A stretch of DNA of 64,000 nucleotides, from the NCBI GenBank assembly GCA_903813345.2, contig CAIIXF020000001.1:53771885-53835884 (forward strand), read 5' to 3'. The position numbers and the translations under genes were made by a program. The notes beneath the pieces were generated by a model that searched no databases, was not told where the DNA came from, and saw only the letters and a program-made list of their open reading frames with translations. The DNA is from Owenia fusiformis. Lineage: Eukaryota; Annelida; Polychaeta; Sabellida; Oweniidae. This document shows positions 39,701 through 54,700 of this stretch, piece after piece (within the stretch, counting starts at the first letter, position 1; every line of letters starts with the position of its first letter).

Positions 39701-42700
39701 TATTTTCAGGATGATTTTTATCTATTTTCATATTGCTGGTGATGTTCTCAAACAGTATTTTCTGAGCAATTAATCGTAAAATGAATTTCACCGCCAACAA
39801 CATTATATCATCAGATGTTCAGGTTTTGTCAACCTAGTTTGATTTGCAATTTATGAGCTTTTAATCTCGGTGGGCTTAAGCATCACCTGTTATTCATTAT
39901 AACAGGAATGCATAGAAATGACAAGTATCCCTGATACTCTATTAAGTGTTTATCTAACATGTCTAAGAAGTGTACAGCTATTGCGATCATTATAAAAAAC
40001 TAGTCATAAAAATTAAGAATACGACGGCAGTGATCACAAATTATTTAGAATCAATTAAGAATGGTAGAAGTGCTTATGCATTCATATATGAGGTCAACAT
40101 TATCGAGCAATGAAATATACACACAAACAGAAAACAATGGCATGATATTAAATCGAAAATTAATTAATTAATGGAAATAATAATCAATGGGAAAATGTAA
40201 AGGTTCCAACTGGGGACTTCACATAACAAAAATCTCAAGAAAAGAATTTAATTTGCTCAGAGGGTGTAATAATTGACCCTGTATTATCCATTTTGGAAAA
40301 TTTCATTGAAAGCTTCCTGGGGAAAGCTTATTGTTAACTGTGCACATACCACACCAACTTTACACCGAAAATGTGAAAGCTACATGATGTTAAAATCACC
40401 AACAATATAATCATTCTGTCTTATATTAAAGTTATATTGCAATTTATAGAGGATAAAATGGTTTAGAATAACACTTTTCTGGCTATACAGGGTGTTCCAA
40501 AAGTAACAGGACTGGTGCTGGCCTTTTTTCAGTTCTTTAATACACTTGTGATTTGTCTTTGACCTATGACTGCTGACCTATCGATTACTAGAGTGCTGCT
40601 AACTCGATAAAAGGCTAGCGCTGGCTAGAATTGTCTATGGTTCTAGCCAGGATAAAGATACCAGTTCTTCAACTCGACAATGGGAAGAACTGCTCTACCT
40701 TAGTGACTAATATGTCATGATATGACATCTAAAGAGTCAACAAAAGATATATAATATGAGCTGATTGTTATCCCACTGAATTAAGTTCGAGGGGGATATA
40801 GAAAAGCCGTTCGTCTGTCCGTCCGTTCGCCCGTTCGTCCGTCCATTCGTGTGTCCGGGCAATAACTCAAATACGAGTTGACGGATTTCACTCAAATTTT
40901 TAAGGCTTATGCCTTATGGGTGTAGGACCACCGCTCGAGAAGGAATTTTCAATATGGCCACTAAATTCAAGATGGCGGCTATTTTTCAGAAAAAATATAA
41001 TCTTTGATAATTCAAATACTAGTGGATGGATTTGGTTCAAATTTTATATGCTGTTGTCTGGGTACAAAAGAGCCTTGCCCAAGAAGACATTTTCAAGATA
41101 ACCACCATATTTTTCAAAATGGCGGCCATTTTTTGTAAAAAAACGTTATCTTTGATAACTCAAATACCATTCAATGGATTTGGTTAAAATGTTACATGCT
41201 GATGCCTTGGGACATAGGAGCTCTGCTCGAGAAGGGATTTTCAAGATGGTAGCTAAATTTAAAATGGCCGCCATTTTTCATAAAAGAACGTAACCTTCGA
41301 TAACTCAAATACCAGTTGATGGATTTGGTTCATATTCTATATGCTGATGCCTAAAAACAAAAAAGTTCTGCTCAAGAAGACATTTTCAAGATGGCCACTG
41401 AATTTCAAAATGGCCGCCATATTTCATGATAACTCAAATACCAGTGGATGGATTTGGTTCCAACTTAAAATGCTGATGTTTAGGGAAAAGGAGATCTGCT
41501 TTAGAAGAAATTTCAAAGGCGTCAGCTGAATTTCAAAATGGCTGCCATTTTTCATAAAAAAGGTAATCTTTGATAACGCAAATACCATTGGACGGATTTA
41601 CTTCAAATTTTATATACTGATGCCTAGAGATAAAAGAGTTCTGCTTGAGAAGAAATTTTCAAGTTGGCTGCTATTTATCGAAATCTCCGCCATTTTTCAT
41701 TAAACATGTAATCTAAATAAATCAAGTACCAGTAGACTGATTTTGATTAAATTCTATATGCTGATGCCTTGGGAAATAGGAGCTCTGCTTAAGAAGAAAT
41801 CAAAAGATGACAGCTGAATTTCAAAATGGCAACCATGTTTCATAAAAACATAATCTTTAATAATTCAAATACCAGAGGATGGATTTGGCTCAATTTTTAT
41901 ATTGCCGCTATTTATCAAAACATGTTTTGTTTGGTGGGATTTGCTACTCCGTGGAGTTGCTGTTTTTCTAGTTAAATTATAAAATAGGTAGGATAAAGAA
42001 TATGTCAAAGTCGTTTGATCTCATCCCAGAAGCCTCATTTCCATCGCCTAGAATTCCTTTAAGGAACATTATGGTCTCAAACAGACTATTTACTAAAATT
42101 ATTCAGAATTAAGATTTATTACGTTATTTTTGTGTGTTATGTAAGAAGCTTTAAAGTTTATTTTTCTTCACCATTAATTTTTATCATTACCTTTTTATTA
42201 ATCGTATCATTACTGTACTTGGCATTTATGACATTGGACTTAATGATAGCTTTTATGAAGAGTTGTTTATGTGTTTGCTTGCGTCTGGTTGAATTGTCAT
42301 TTACATTTATGCAATTGTTGAAATAAATATTTTATAGAGCCGGGTTTTATTAAACTGTTGATGATACAGATGGCAATGTCAACATGTTCTCTTTTTTATT
42401 ACTTATTTGTTTGCCAATATATAGTATGCACTGTGTATACCTGAACTTGTCTCTAATCTAATCACTTTCCAGTTTCACATTTTTATTCTCCCATAGACTT
42501 CAATGTTTAACAAAGCTTGATATGTAAACACAATTCAAACACTTTTAACTGGTCTCAGTAGTGTTCTGACTAGAAGTTTAATGAGCAATGATTTTCATTC
42601 AGGCTAATATGAGATAGAGATCTTCTAAATTCTGAACATCTATGCCTTATTTTCTTTTGTCCAGCTTTTTACTAATTACTCTTTTAGTTCCTTAATATTA

Positions 42701-45700
42701 TATTCACTGGCGGATCCAGAAGCTAACAAGGGGGGACATTTCAAGTTGGCACGAAAAAGCCCTAAAACCAAAAATTGGGCCCAAATATTTTGAAAATTTA
42801 AGACCCATATGTTAATAATTTGGCCTAAAAAGGCCCATTTTTGAGGCCCTACAAAATATTTGGAGCCATAAAAATTTTTGGGGTCTACCCTACCGCCCTT
42901 GGATCTGCCAGTGATACTCTTATAATATAGTACACATTTATGACAAAACATGGATTGTTACCTCTCCAATTTAAGATTTTAATGCCAGAGCATTTTGCAA
43001 TGGTATTCTTCAAATTGACATTGCAAATAAAAAAGCGAATTTTACATGACACATAACAGTGTCATGTAAAAGCATGTCAGATTGGACATAATTTATGAAC
43101 CATTGTTTTCAAAAGATTCTTGAATGTAGATGTTGGAATTTGGGTATATTTATCAGAAAGTTCATTGGAACTATTACTATTCTGCCAAAAGATATGATGT
43201 AATCCTCGCCACTTTGAAAGGCTTTGGAAATGAGCATTAGCCGCACTCCAGTAATTTGGGTAAAACTCAATTAGACCAGCATGCTTTGGTAGGAAAAGGA
43301 CATGTGTGAGGCCAGCGCCATGCATGCCAACCAGGATATCACTGTTGCTCACATATTGTAACTGTTGCTTCATAGGAAGTAAATCTATCTGACTTTCTTG
43401 TATGGTGTAACTGGGATACATCTCATTAGCAATTTGCACCAATTCTTTTTCATTCTTTATTTTTCTGGTGACAAATCCTGTGGGATTTCTGGGATGAGCA
43501 AGATAGTCTCGTCGCCATATTAATGAAATAGTGAGATTTTCACATTTTAGATGTTCCTCGTTATTAATGCTATAACGTTTGAGAAAGAAATTACTGAAGT
43601 CTTCAATATATGGAATGTCCACTCTATCATGTGATTCCATAGGGCTAGAATAGCCTAGAATACCCCATGTAAGATCTGTATACATCACCACTTTAGGTAT
43701 ATTAGCTACATACTCTGATGAATTAAACAGCGTTTTCCAAACTGGGTCTAAAGCTCCAATGGGGTGGCCATCAATGAAGAGAATATTTGTGTCTCTTGGG
43801 GAATGGTTAAAGAATCTCATTAATAGGAAAGCATTGTAGAAGTCTGTCATAGTATGATAAAAGTTAGCATATTCATATCGTGTTATTGCAATAGTAAACT
43901 CTGAGATTGTTTGATTAGTTCTTGGGAACATTGGGACTAATTCTAAAGCATGCAACCACTGTGATAAGTGATTTATCTCAGAGAATGTATAATTTGGTAC
44001 TTCTTCATCACATTTTAGTTGAAAAAATCCTGGCAGTAATGTATAATATTCTTTACTTTCTTTTTGGTTCATTACATCTTTGATTTCCTCACCTCCTCTT
44101 TTTCCCGATGCTTTGGACATGTCAATTAATCCATTTGAAATGTGAACAAAATTGTGGTTGAAAAGTTGTAGCTGGTCATTACAGTATGTTTCTCTCTTAG
44201 AGTACCAGTTGTTCATCTCTTTGTTATCCATCCAAGGCATAAAGTGTTCCACACGGTTAATAATATCTTTGATAGTAAGGATTGTTTGAGAGACTTTCAG
44301 CTTGATACCATCCATTGATTTTGCTGTTAAGAAATTTTCCTGTTTAGGTTTGTTCATATCCATTATATTAAGATAAACATATTTTTCATGGTTATGTATA
44401 TATATCAGAAGAGAGAAACTCCAGAGCACTACGACTAGCAGAGGAACTGCCATAAATATTGGTTTACGTAATAATTGTGTCAATATTTTACTCAACATTG
44501 GCGCTGTCATATTGCAACTGTATGCTGTATCCTATCAGTATAACTTCACAAGTTTAATTTTCCCTGCTTGTCAGACAGCATATACATTTTATGATTCCTG
44601 TATTTGTTAAAGTTCAGCTTCTATAAATCAGAAAGTAACAATTGTGATAATTTTTATTACAGAAATAAAACATATTTTAGTATTTTAAGCTATAAATATA
44701 ATGGAATTGGAACACCATAGATCAGCAAATCCTCAAAATGGTCACCATTATTTGCAAAAATGTTATCACTAAATATAAGATGTTTGATTTGGTTCAAATC
44801 TTATAGGTTTATTCCTAAGGGAATAGGACCATTTCTCAAAAATGGTTACACTTTTAAGACAGAAAATACATTTTTTGACTGAAACCGTTTTACCCATTTT
44901 GTTCATGATTTATATATTCATGCTTAACAAATTTGTACCCTGATGAAGAGGTAATATACAAAATGGCCTCTTAATTCAAAATGGTTCCCATTTTTGCAAA
45001 AAGAATGCAAGCAATTCTTTAAAAGGAGATACTTCTTCTTTGTTATTTCTGTCACAAAATTTAAGTTCAAAATGAGGAGTGTGATAAATATGTTTTGTTC
45101 AGTGGGATTTGCTGTCTTTATTAGGCATCATCTGCAATATATGAATTTAATTCAATACCCAACGTGAATTAGTTCATAATATAGTATCATGAATTCAAAT
45201 TCAAAAATCACTGTTGGTTATGCTATCTGTACAGTGTATTTTCTGCATGGTCAGCATGGTCTGCATAGGGTGTAATAGGCCCGGGGGGTTCACTGTGTAC
45301 AAAATTTGGTGGGGTCCTAGGTTAAACCCTCAGATATCAATATATGTTCCCATACCAATTTCGATGAGTTCCCATATCAACCAATATAACATCCAAAGGC
45401 CATACCAAATATAAGACCAATGCCATACCAAATGTTACCAAATGTTTAAAAATAGGACCAATGCCATACCAATGCTATGATTGGTCAAAAGTGAAATATC
45501 TTCCAGGAAAAAAGCTAATATTTAAACTGAAGAAGGCCCCGACAAGAAGGTGATCCTTGAGGAAAACGTTCCAACACGGCCTCAATTTAAGGATATGTGT
45601 AACTACTAGACCAATGCTATACCACAAGTGTGAGATAACATATTTTCCATGACCATTCTCATACCAGAAACTTGGGGGCATTCTCAATTCCCATACCAGA

Positions 45701-48700
45701 TTTCGGTCCATTGCCATACCAAATGTCAAAAAAGATACCCCATGTGCGCAGAGGATCCCCGTCGAGGCTTATATACAGTGGACCCCCTGGGGTTATAGGC
45801 TGTCCTAATACATGTATTCAAATTTTATGTTGAATATTATAGACAGTTCTCTGATTTTATTGATAGTGGATTTTTTCTGATTTTTTAATAAATTTGTTTT
45901 GTATTCTTAGATCAGACTTATTAGTGACATTATATTATTATCAAATAATGTTTTCTTTATCTGACTTATATAGATACATATTGTTTATTCTGCATATGTT
46001 GAAAAATTGAACTATATCAGATAAATAAAGGATCGACACCGAGCTGAATTTACCGCAGAGCTTACAAATACATTTAGCCCCATGCCTGAGGCATGCTGTC
46101 TCGAGTAAGCTCACAGTATCATGAGCATGAGGTCTGAAAAATTAGTGACATGTGAAAAATGTTTTGACATTTTGCAATATAGTAATGACATTTGCTCTGT
46201 ACTGTTAAGACTAGAACCTAGGTTGGTAAAAATTTGAAGTAGATTATTTAACAAAATACATACAATTAAAAACCTTACCTTAATATTTTCACATCTGCTA
46301 CACATCATTAAATTCTTTAGTTCTCTATCTCTCTTCACATTCGCATATCATTGGCTTAGTGTCCACTGTCACCATAACTTTTTTTATCAAATAATTTATA
46401 ATAGTTTATGAAATGGTAATTATTGAATGATTATTTTGATTTTGAAACATTTGCTTAAATGATATTAGCATTTATTGCTCTCATATATTAAAGTCACCTG
46501 AAGCCTTGAGATTCTGAGATTTATATCATTGAATACTCTTAAATTTAACAACACACAGCCTATTTCTTGTCAGAAAACAACAATCAAAACTGTCAATTTT
46601 AAATTTATTCTACAAACAAGTAGCATTTAATAAACCAAGGCTATAAGAAGTGGCTTGTTTGTTTTGTGTCTTGGTATAATCCTAATGCTACAAGGATACA
46701 ATTCAAAATTCTGCAATAAAAAGAGAAATTCTGCAAGGGGAAAAATTCTGCATAATTTTTTCCAAAAAAATTCTGCAATTTTTTAAAATGACAATTCAAT
46801 CAATTTTCTTCACGAATCTGTCTATTTTTGACTGTTGTTTAAAATTTAAAACTGCATAATGAAACCGGCAGCAGAAATCCTAACTAATTTCCAAGAAAAA
46901 ACTGTAAATCGCTTTAGCAAACTGATAGTGATAGAACGGGGATGGAATTTCATGGTAAAATTGTACTTGTACTCAATAATGATTGATTTCTGGCCATAAT
47001 AAGACCCTCTACAAATGCCTCTCAATTGTAGGAGTTTGTAAAAACATATAAATCTGGTAATTCCAATTGATTTCCATGAAAATCAGGGATTTTGCAAAAT
47101 ATGGAAGTTTTGACAAATTTCACCCATGGCATGGAATTATGGAAAACTGGTAGCTATGACAGACTACAGTATCCCATGCAGGTACTTCCAGTACTTCCGT
47201 CTCACCATTGAACACAAACTAACCAATCTGAATTTCTATATTCACTTTATTATTACCTGCAAAATTTAGGTATTTTTTGTAGGGAACGTTCTTATTTACT
47301 GTGATTTGTGTCACATAACTATCTTCTTTCTTCAATCTTTATTTTATTTAAATTCAACAATGATAATTTCAATTATTTTTATTAAATTGTACATACAAGG
47401 GGGCATAAAACAAGAATTTACTTGTAATGGCCCATAGAATGTGAAAAATATTGATTTTGGATTAACAACTTCAAATACAGAAAAGCTTGTTTTGCTAGTT
47501 TTATATGTTGGCTGTAAAATTGGTTTACCCATGCAAAGAATAAAATATGGAGAAAACTAGATTAATGCAATTATTTGGTTTTCAATAGCAATTGCATTCT
47601 ATTGTGTTATTCAACAGAAAGAAGTAATAGATGAGCGGGAGAATGTCCGCTTTAAGAACTTGGTCAAATATCAAATGTTCTGTCTGTCTTGCTACATTTG
47701 AATTCTAGTAAAGATGCAGTATACCATAGGTTTCTTTCCCGGACAGTCAATTATTATCCCATGGAACGAAGTTCGGAAGGATATAGGGAACGCCTCCGTC
47801 CGTCCGTCCTTCCGTCCGTCCGTCCGTCCGTCCGTCCGTCCGTCCGTCCATCTGTCTGTCTGTCCGTCCAGGCGATAACTCAAATACCGTTGGCCCGATT
47901 TTGTTCATATTTTGTACACATATACCCTATGGGGGTAGAAGTTCTGCTCGAAAGCTGATTTACAAAATGGCCGCTCAATTCAAAATGGCGGCCATCTTTG
48001 TGCCGATTTTACAGTAATTTAGGTGCAATATGTAAAACTGTAATAGCAATATGTTTTAAATGTAAAAAAATTATGAAGGACATTAATAAAGCTATAAATG
48101 TAGACATTAAAGAAGCACATGGCAGCCATCTTGAAAAATGGCGGCCTTTACTCGTTATTTTACGATTTTTGCTATAACTCGAAAAGTAGTGGAGCGATTT
48201 GTTCATATTTGGTATGTGAATACTATAAGCATTGCACACTGCCTAAAGACACTTTTGGTAGAAGGCGGCCATTTTTCAAAATGGCCGCCATTTTAACGTA
48301 TATTACTATAACTCGAAAAGTAGTGGAGCGATTTTGTTCATATTTGGTATGTGAATACTATAAGCATGGCACACTGTCCTATGACACTTTTGGTAGAATG
48401 GGGCCATTTTGAAAAAAATTTTGTAAAATGGCCGCCATTTTAACGTATTTCACTATAACTCGAAAAGTAGTGAAGCGATTTTGTTCATATTTTGTATGTT
48501 TCATATTTCATATGTGAATACATGGCATGGCACACTGTCTAATGACACTTTGGGTAGTAGGTGGCCATTTTGAAAAATGGTCACCATTTTTATGTTTTTT
48601 ACTATAACTTGAAAAGTAGTGAAGCGATTTGGTCATATTTGATATGTGAATACTCATGAGCCTTGCACACTGTCTCATGACACTTCAGATAGTAGGCAGC

Positions 48701-51700
48701 CATTTTATAAAAATGGCTGTCATTTTTACATTTTTTACCATAACTCGAAAAGTAGTGGAGCAATTTTGTTCATATTTGATATGTGAATACTTTAAGCATG
48801 GCACATTGTCTAATAAAACTTTGGGGAGTAGTCAGCCATTTTTAAAAATGGCCACCATTTTTATGTGTGTTATTTTACAAGTACATGTATGCGATTTTTC
48901 AAAGATTTTATTGGTGGCTACTTAAAAGCATATTATTTCTTCTGATGACAACTTGGCTAGTGAGCAACCATTTTGAAAATGGTGGCCTTTCTGGTGTGTT
49001 GTTTTATGATGTTTGCTATATATTTCGTTTGTAAAAATGCCAGCCATTTCTGTTCGATGGGATTCGCTACGCTTTGGCGTTGCCGTTGTTTTGGTTATGA
49101 TTTCGGGGCAAGTGATTCGGGGTGGTCTTCATGGATTTTTTAGTCTCTGACCCCCACCCCTACCAGGCAGGGAGGGGGTACAGTACATTATAAAAAATAA
49201 ATGAAAATGGTTTTAAAGTATATTTCTTTAAATGACTTCATTTGGTGATTGCTTTGAGCCTTGAAATTGGAGACAAACCCATTATAGAAGTGGTGTTTAG
49301 TGAGGAAAATACATTTTAAACCAATTATCTAGCGAGAATTAATCTTTTAAAGGGTCAAATATGGGACATCAAGTACTGTATTTCAAGAATGTGATGTCTG
49401 ATCATCCTGGAAAAATTCATACTTATAGGGGTATAGGTGTTTATCACAAATTTAAAATATGGTTTGGATAGCTCATGTATTTTTGAGATAAAAATTATCA
49501 AAATTTGAATTGCTAAGCCCTTGCTGCTTAGGGGTAACCTAATTTTACCTTAATAATTTTTAAGATATGCAATGTTTGGGTCTCATATGAGCTCAAAATG
49601 GTGCATTAAGTCTTGTTTTGTCATATTATTCCTAATAAGATTGAAAAAATGATTGGAAATTTAAAAAAAATTAAATTTTCATTTTTGCTTCTAAACGGCC
49701 AGGGGTAACCATATTTTACCTTAATAACTTTCAAGATTTGTAATATGTGCATCTCAAATTAGCTCAAGATGGTGCATATAGTTTTGCTCTATCATATTAC
49801 CTCCAATAAAATATAGAAAAATGATTGGACATTTCTAAAAAATCAAAATTTTCATCATACTCAACTGCCTGATTGAAATTATGAAATTGATGAGCATAAT
49901 TAATTTAATTTAATTTAAAAATAGACATCCACTCTGTTGTAATTTTTAGAATCAGGTTATTTGAAATACTGTGTTTTGATTGGCTTACTTTAGAGAATTC
50001 AACGAATTTGATATATACACTGTACAGGTAAAGCTTACTGTCAGTCAGTTCATCCTTCATTCCATCTGGAGAATAACTCAGGTATTAGTTGACAGGTATA
50101 TTCATATTCATTAGAAAGATAGATATTGGTGAATAGTTTTACTAAAAACATTTTTTTCAAGATGGCCTCCACTTTGAATGGCGGGAATTTTTTTAAAAAA
50201 AGTGATGAGAATTGCTGTTTAAAATTTTGGTTGTGCATTAATGAAATATATCAATTTCAGATATGATCCATGATTCTTGGCTTGACCCCTCTGGGCTGTG
50301 TAGGGGGAGTAGAGAAAACAGGAATTATTGTTAAAATTGCAAAATTGTATTGGTTTTCAGATTCTTGCCTCATGAAACCAAAAATGGTCCCCTGATATAG
50401 GTTTTTTCTTGAAAAATCTATTTTTTCATTTCCAGCCAAAGTTATTGCAAAGTAGATTGCAAATCAAAGTCTCAGAAAATCCATTTCTATAGTTTGACCA
50501 AATAGTTGTGCAAATTGAGGTTTACTTGTAAATATTATTTCATGACACATATCAGTTTCATGAATAATTTATTGTTGGGATTTGCTACTCCATAGAGTTG
50601 CCGTTTTTTAGTTTGCTATTTTTTCCTATACATTCCTCTAATCTTTAAACCTAAGAAGAATGCCTTAGACAAATTCAGCAGTCTTATTAATGACAACATC
50701 TTCATCAGTATTCTATCTACTATTGTCAGGTGCATTTGTTAAATCCATATCAGATCACATATACATATATCTAGATTTTCTAGAAAATTGTGAAACCACC
50801 CATGACGAACAAAACAGTCAGATTTATTAAAATCAATAAATATTATGTAGCATAGTAAAGATGATTGAGTGATGTAATAAATGGATCACAAGATGAATCA
50901 AGTTTATTCATTTTTTAATTTCATTAAATTATCAACTTGATTTATGATAACTTTAACAACAGAGCAAATTAGGTTATGAGAAAATATCATGGGTGTCAGA
51001 AAGGGGGGTGCACCCCCCTCTGTAACTGCGAAAACTTTTTTTTGATACGATTCCTCGGTGAAACTTCAAAAAAAACTATTCTTCAGGGTATTATGGTATC
51101 ATGGTTCAACTCACAAATGGTAAAAAGTTACAGGCATTTCAAAACTTAGTGTTTGGTCAAAAATATACTTCATTTCAGTATCTTGACAACAGCCCTGACC
51201 TGAATAACCTGAATGAATTCTTGTAAACGAGTATTCTTGTTCAAAAATAGGGAGGTATAATTTAATTTGTTAGTCTGTGGACGTTTTTCCGTATTTCCTT
51301 AACTGGCAATACACTCATCATGTGGAGCCTTTCGTCCAATTTTTCCAGAAATCATTTGAAAGAAATATTTTCCGAGAAATCTACGTACAAGCCTTCTTTT
51401 TAAATTGTTATGCTTTTTAAAGGAATATGTTAGCGAAATATTATAAACAAAGAATGACATTATTATGCTTATGTCAGAGTTCAAGTAAATGAGTCATGTT
51501 TTAGTACTTGTTACTATTTGATATGTTTTCTCATAACCATTTCTGCATCAGATTTTCAATACTATAAAAAACACAGCTTTTCACAGCTTAGTAAGTTTTC
51601 GCTATTTTTGGAGAGAGCATTTTACTTCTTTATACTTAAAAGAACAGAAAAGAAGACAGCAGTAGTCAGGTAGATCTAAAATTTGATTGCACGGTGACCA

Positions 51701-54700
51701 AAATATTTTCCTACCTTCATGTGGATGCACCCCTGAGAGTATATATCATTACATGTATTTAGAACTTATTAGGAAACCAATACTTCTATTTGGTATTTAT
51801 TTTCACAAAAACACAAAGGGCAGCATTAAAACTAACACAACTCATTTAAACCATTGGTGTTTTTCAGGTGGAGATATATTACAGTTAAAGGGCTCAGGAT
51901 TCACATCTTCTTCGGGTAATGTCACACTTTCAAGTTACTCTACAGATATTGATTGTGACATCATCACTTGGTCTGACATCACCATAGAATGTCAGCTGCC
52001 ATCATCGCGGCAAGGTAGTTATGACATCAGAGTGAATGTTCCTGCAGTTGGTTTTGCCGATCTAAGGTATGTGTAAATCTTTTATATGTGTGATTTTGTG
52101 TAACCACAAAAAAAGGTGACATATTGTTACTGATTCTTTGTTAACAGCATTAATCTGCATCAGCATTAATGGTTAAAATTTGTGACATATTGTTACACTT
52201 TTGTCATGTGAATGCCTGTTGTGGTACTGCTATTTCAGTTGCTTTTTATTCCATTTATATGAAGTTCCAGAAGCAGGGGTGACTGCCATTTAGCATTTCA
52301 CATCGTCAGTAGACATCTGTAACAACTTGCAATAACTCACCAGATGGTGACATATTGTCAAGTTATGTCTATTCTTGATTTTCAGTCATGTTAATGCCAA
52401 GTTAACTTATGCACTAAAGGTCTATGGGATATCTCCTGTGCAGGGTTCTCTTAATGGAGGCACCCTGGTGTCAATACGGGGTGAGGGATTTGGGACAAAT
52501 ACCAGTGGAATTGATGTCTACCTTGGTAAGCCATGTGACATTAAGACAATCACGGATACTCTTATCACATGTACAACTGGAAGTGGAAAAGCTGTGAAGG
52601 TTATTGAAAATTCTGGAAGACATCCAGGTGAGTATTGTATTTATTCACTAAGAGGGATATATATTATCTATATGTTTTTTTTATTCATTTGCCAATACCT
52701 GCAACATCTTTATATATTGGGTAGCATTTTTTGGCCCATCCTTTTTATGGAAAACTCTTTGTATCTGCTTTATAGAATATGGTCTTGGCTATGAGTGGAA
52801 CCCTAAAGTGTTGGAGGTGCAGGTTGGTGATACGGTTGAATGGAGATGGGGCACAACCACATTGGTGGAGGGTCTTGGCTACAGAGTGTATGGTACAGAT
52901 AATGCAACTACAGACACATACAATGAAATGGGGATGCACAGTGGAAGGAAATCATTGAATGGTAAAATTCCCATTTTTATTCCAGTAAATCTTTTTGTTC
53001 TCCACATCATATACATTAAAAGATGTTCAAGGTCAGAATCAGGGTCAAATCATGTATTTATACATTTTTTACAATTTTGTTATCAAAGTTGTATTACTAA
53101 GAAAATAGCCTGTGGTGTTGTATTATTATATGATCTGTTTTTATAGGTATCTAGCGAACATGTAGTGAGTTGGTGTTAGTACTAATCTTGAATTTGCACT
53201 TTACAATAGGATTTGACAATCTTTTATGTGAAGTTTTCTTGATTTAAAAGATTGGATAATATATACGGTATGACCAAAAACAGGTCAATTAAATCTTTAC
53301 ACTTATGTTTGATGTTACCATAATCAGACATTAATAAAGCAATTTTTAAGCAGTTTTCTGACCCAAATTAAATGATTTTTTGTTTGTTTCAGGCTCCTAC
53401 ATTTACCAATTTACTAAGGTTGGAACATTCTACTTTAGTAGTGGAGCTGTGGATAGGGGTGGTAGGGTTATTATGCGTGGTAAGGTAGTTGTCACCCCTA
53501 TACAATCATGGACTGACTCGCTCCAGCTGAATGCATTGAAAACAGAGGCTGAGTATGACTTCTCAGAATCGATAGGTGAGGAAATTAAGCCAGTGAGCAG
53601 ATAATAAAATATTAACATCAATGAAAGAAATACGTAATCAAACGAACATAAAAGTAACATGCTATTATTGTTTATTAAGGTTTATTCTTAGAAGCAATTC
53701 ATACTGTAAAACAATTAATCAAACTAGTATTTACAGAGGAATTGTTTAAGTTAAGACAACTTAAATTATTTACAATAAATAGAAAACTCTATTAAGCTGA
53801 TATTTAATTTGATGTTTTATGTTACTTCAAATTAATATGCACCTTGATGAAAAATAGCCATCATATTTTTTATTAACTTGAATTCTTCATGTATATGTAT
53901 ATTTTTCATAATATGATTTCAAAGGCAGTCTTTCTGAAATAATCAGAAACTAGTTTTCTATTTTGAAACTAGTGCACAGTAAATTAAAGGCATTAAAAGA
54001 AAGAACTAATTATATGTAATTAAAGGCAATAAAAGAAAGAACTAATTATATGGGGCTAAAACGTATGATGATCAAATCTATTATTGAAATCTCAAAGCAT
54101 AAATCTCAATAATTGTTTTTCCTAAATATGATTAGTACAGCATTTACAACTTCAGTTCCATTTATGTTTTAAAAGTTGCATTTGCTGATTCTGTTGGAGT
54201 GTGCTCTACACTACCCGAAAGTTCTCTGAGAGGTTGTCGAGAAAAAATGCCAATTCCAGGAGATTTCAGCAGGTTCCATTTTACATACTGGAGATGTCTT
54301 ACTCCAGAGATTCACAGTATCTCACCCAATAGGTAAATGAATCTTTATGTAACAGTTCGATATTATTGTACCACCTACAATCATTGTTAAAAAAGCACAT
54401 GGCAAATTGAAAGAGCTTTGAAAGTGTTGAATAGATGGCTCTCAATTCAAATGTTTTTACATTTTATTGATATAAACAAAAAATGAAGTTAAAGATTTTA
54501 AATTAATTATAAACTAAACAAGTTATCCCAAGAGTCAAAATATTTGTGTATATTTGACATGTCAAATTTACATTGTATATCTCAAGCAGTAAAATGCATC
54601 AAAATTTGTTTATAGCGGACCATATGACAGTGTTGTGACCATAGAGGGCATTGGGTTTGGAGAGGAGACATGTCAGAATGAGGTGTTGCTGGGCAACTAT

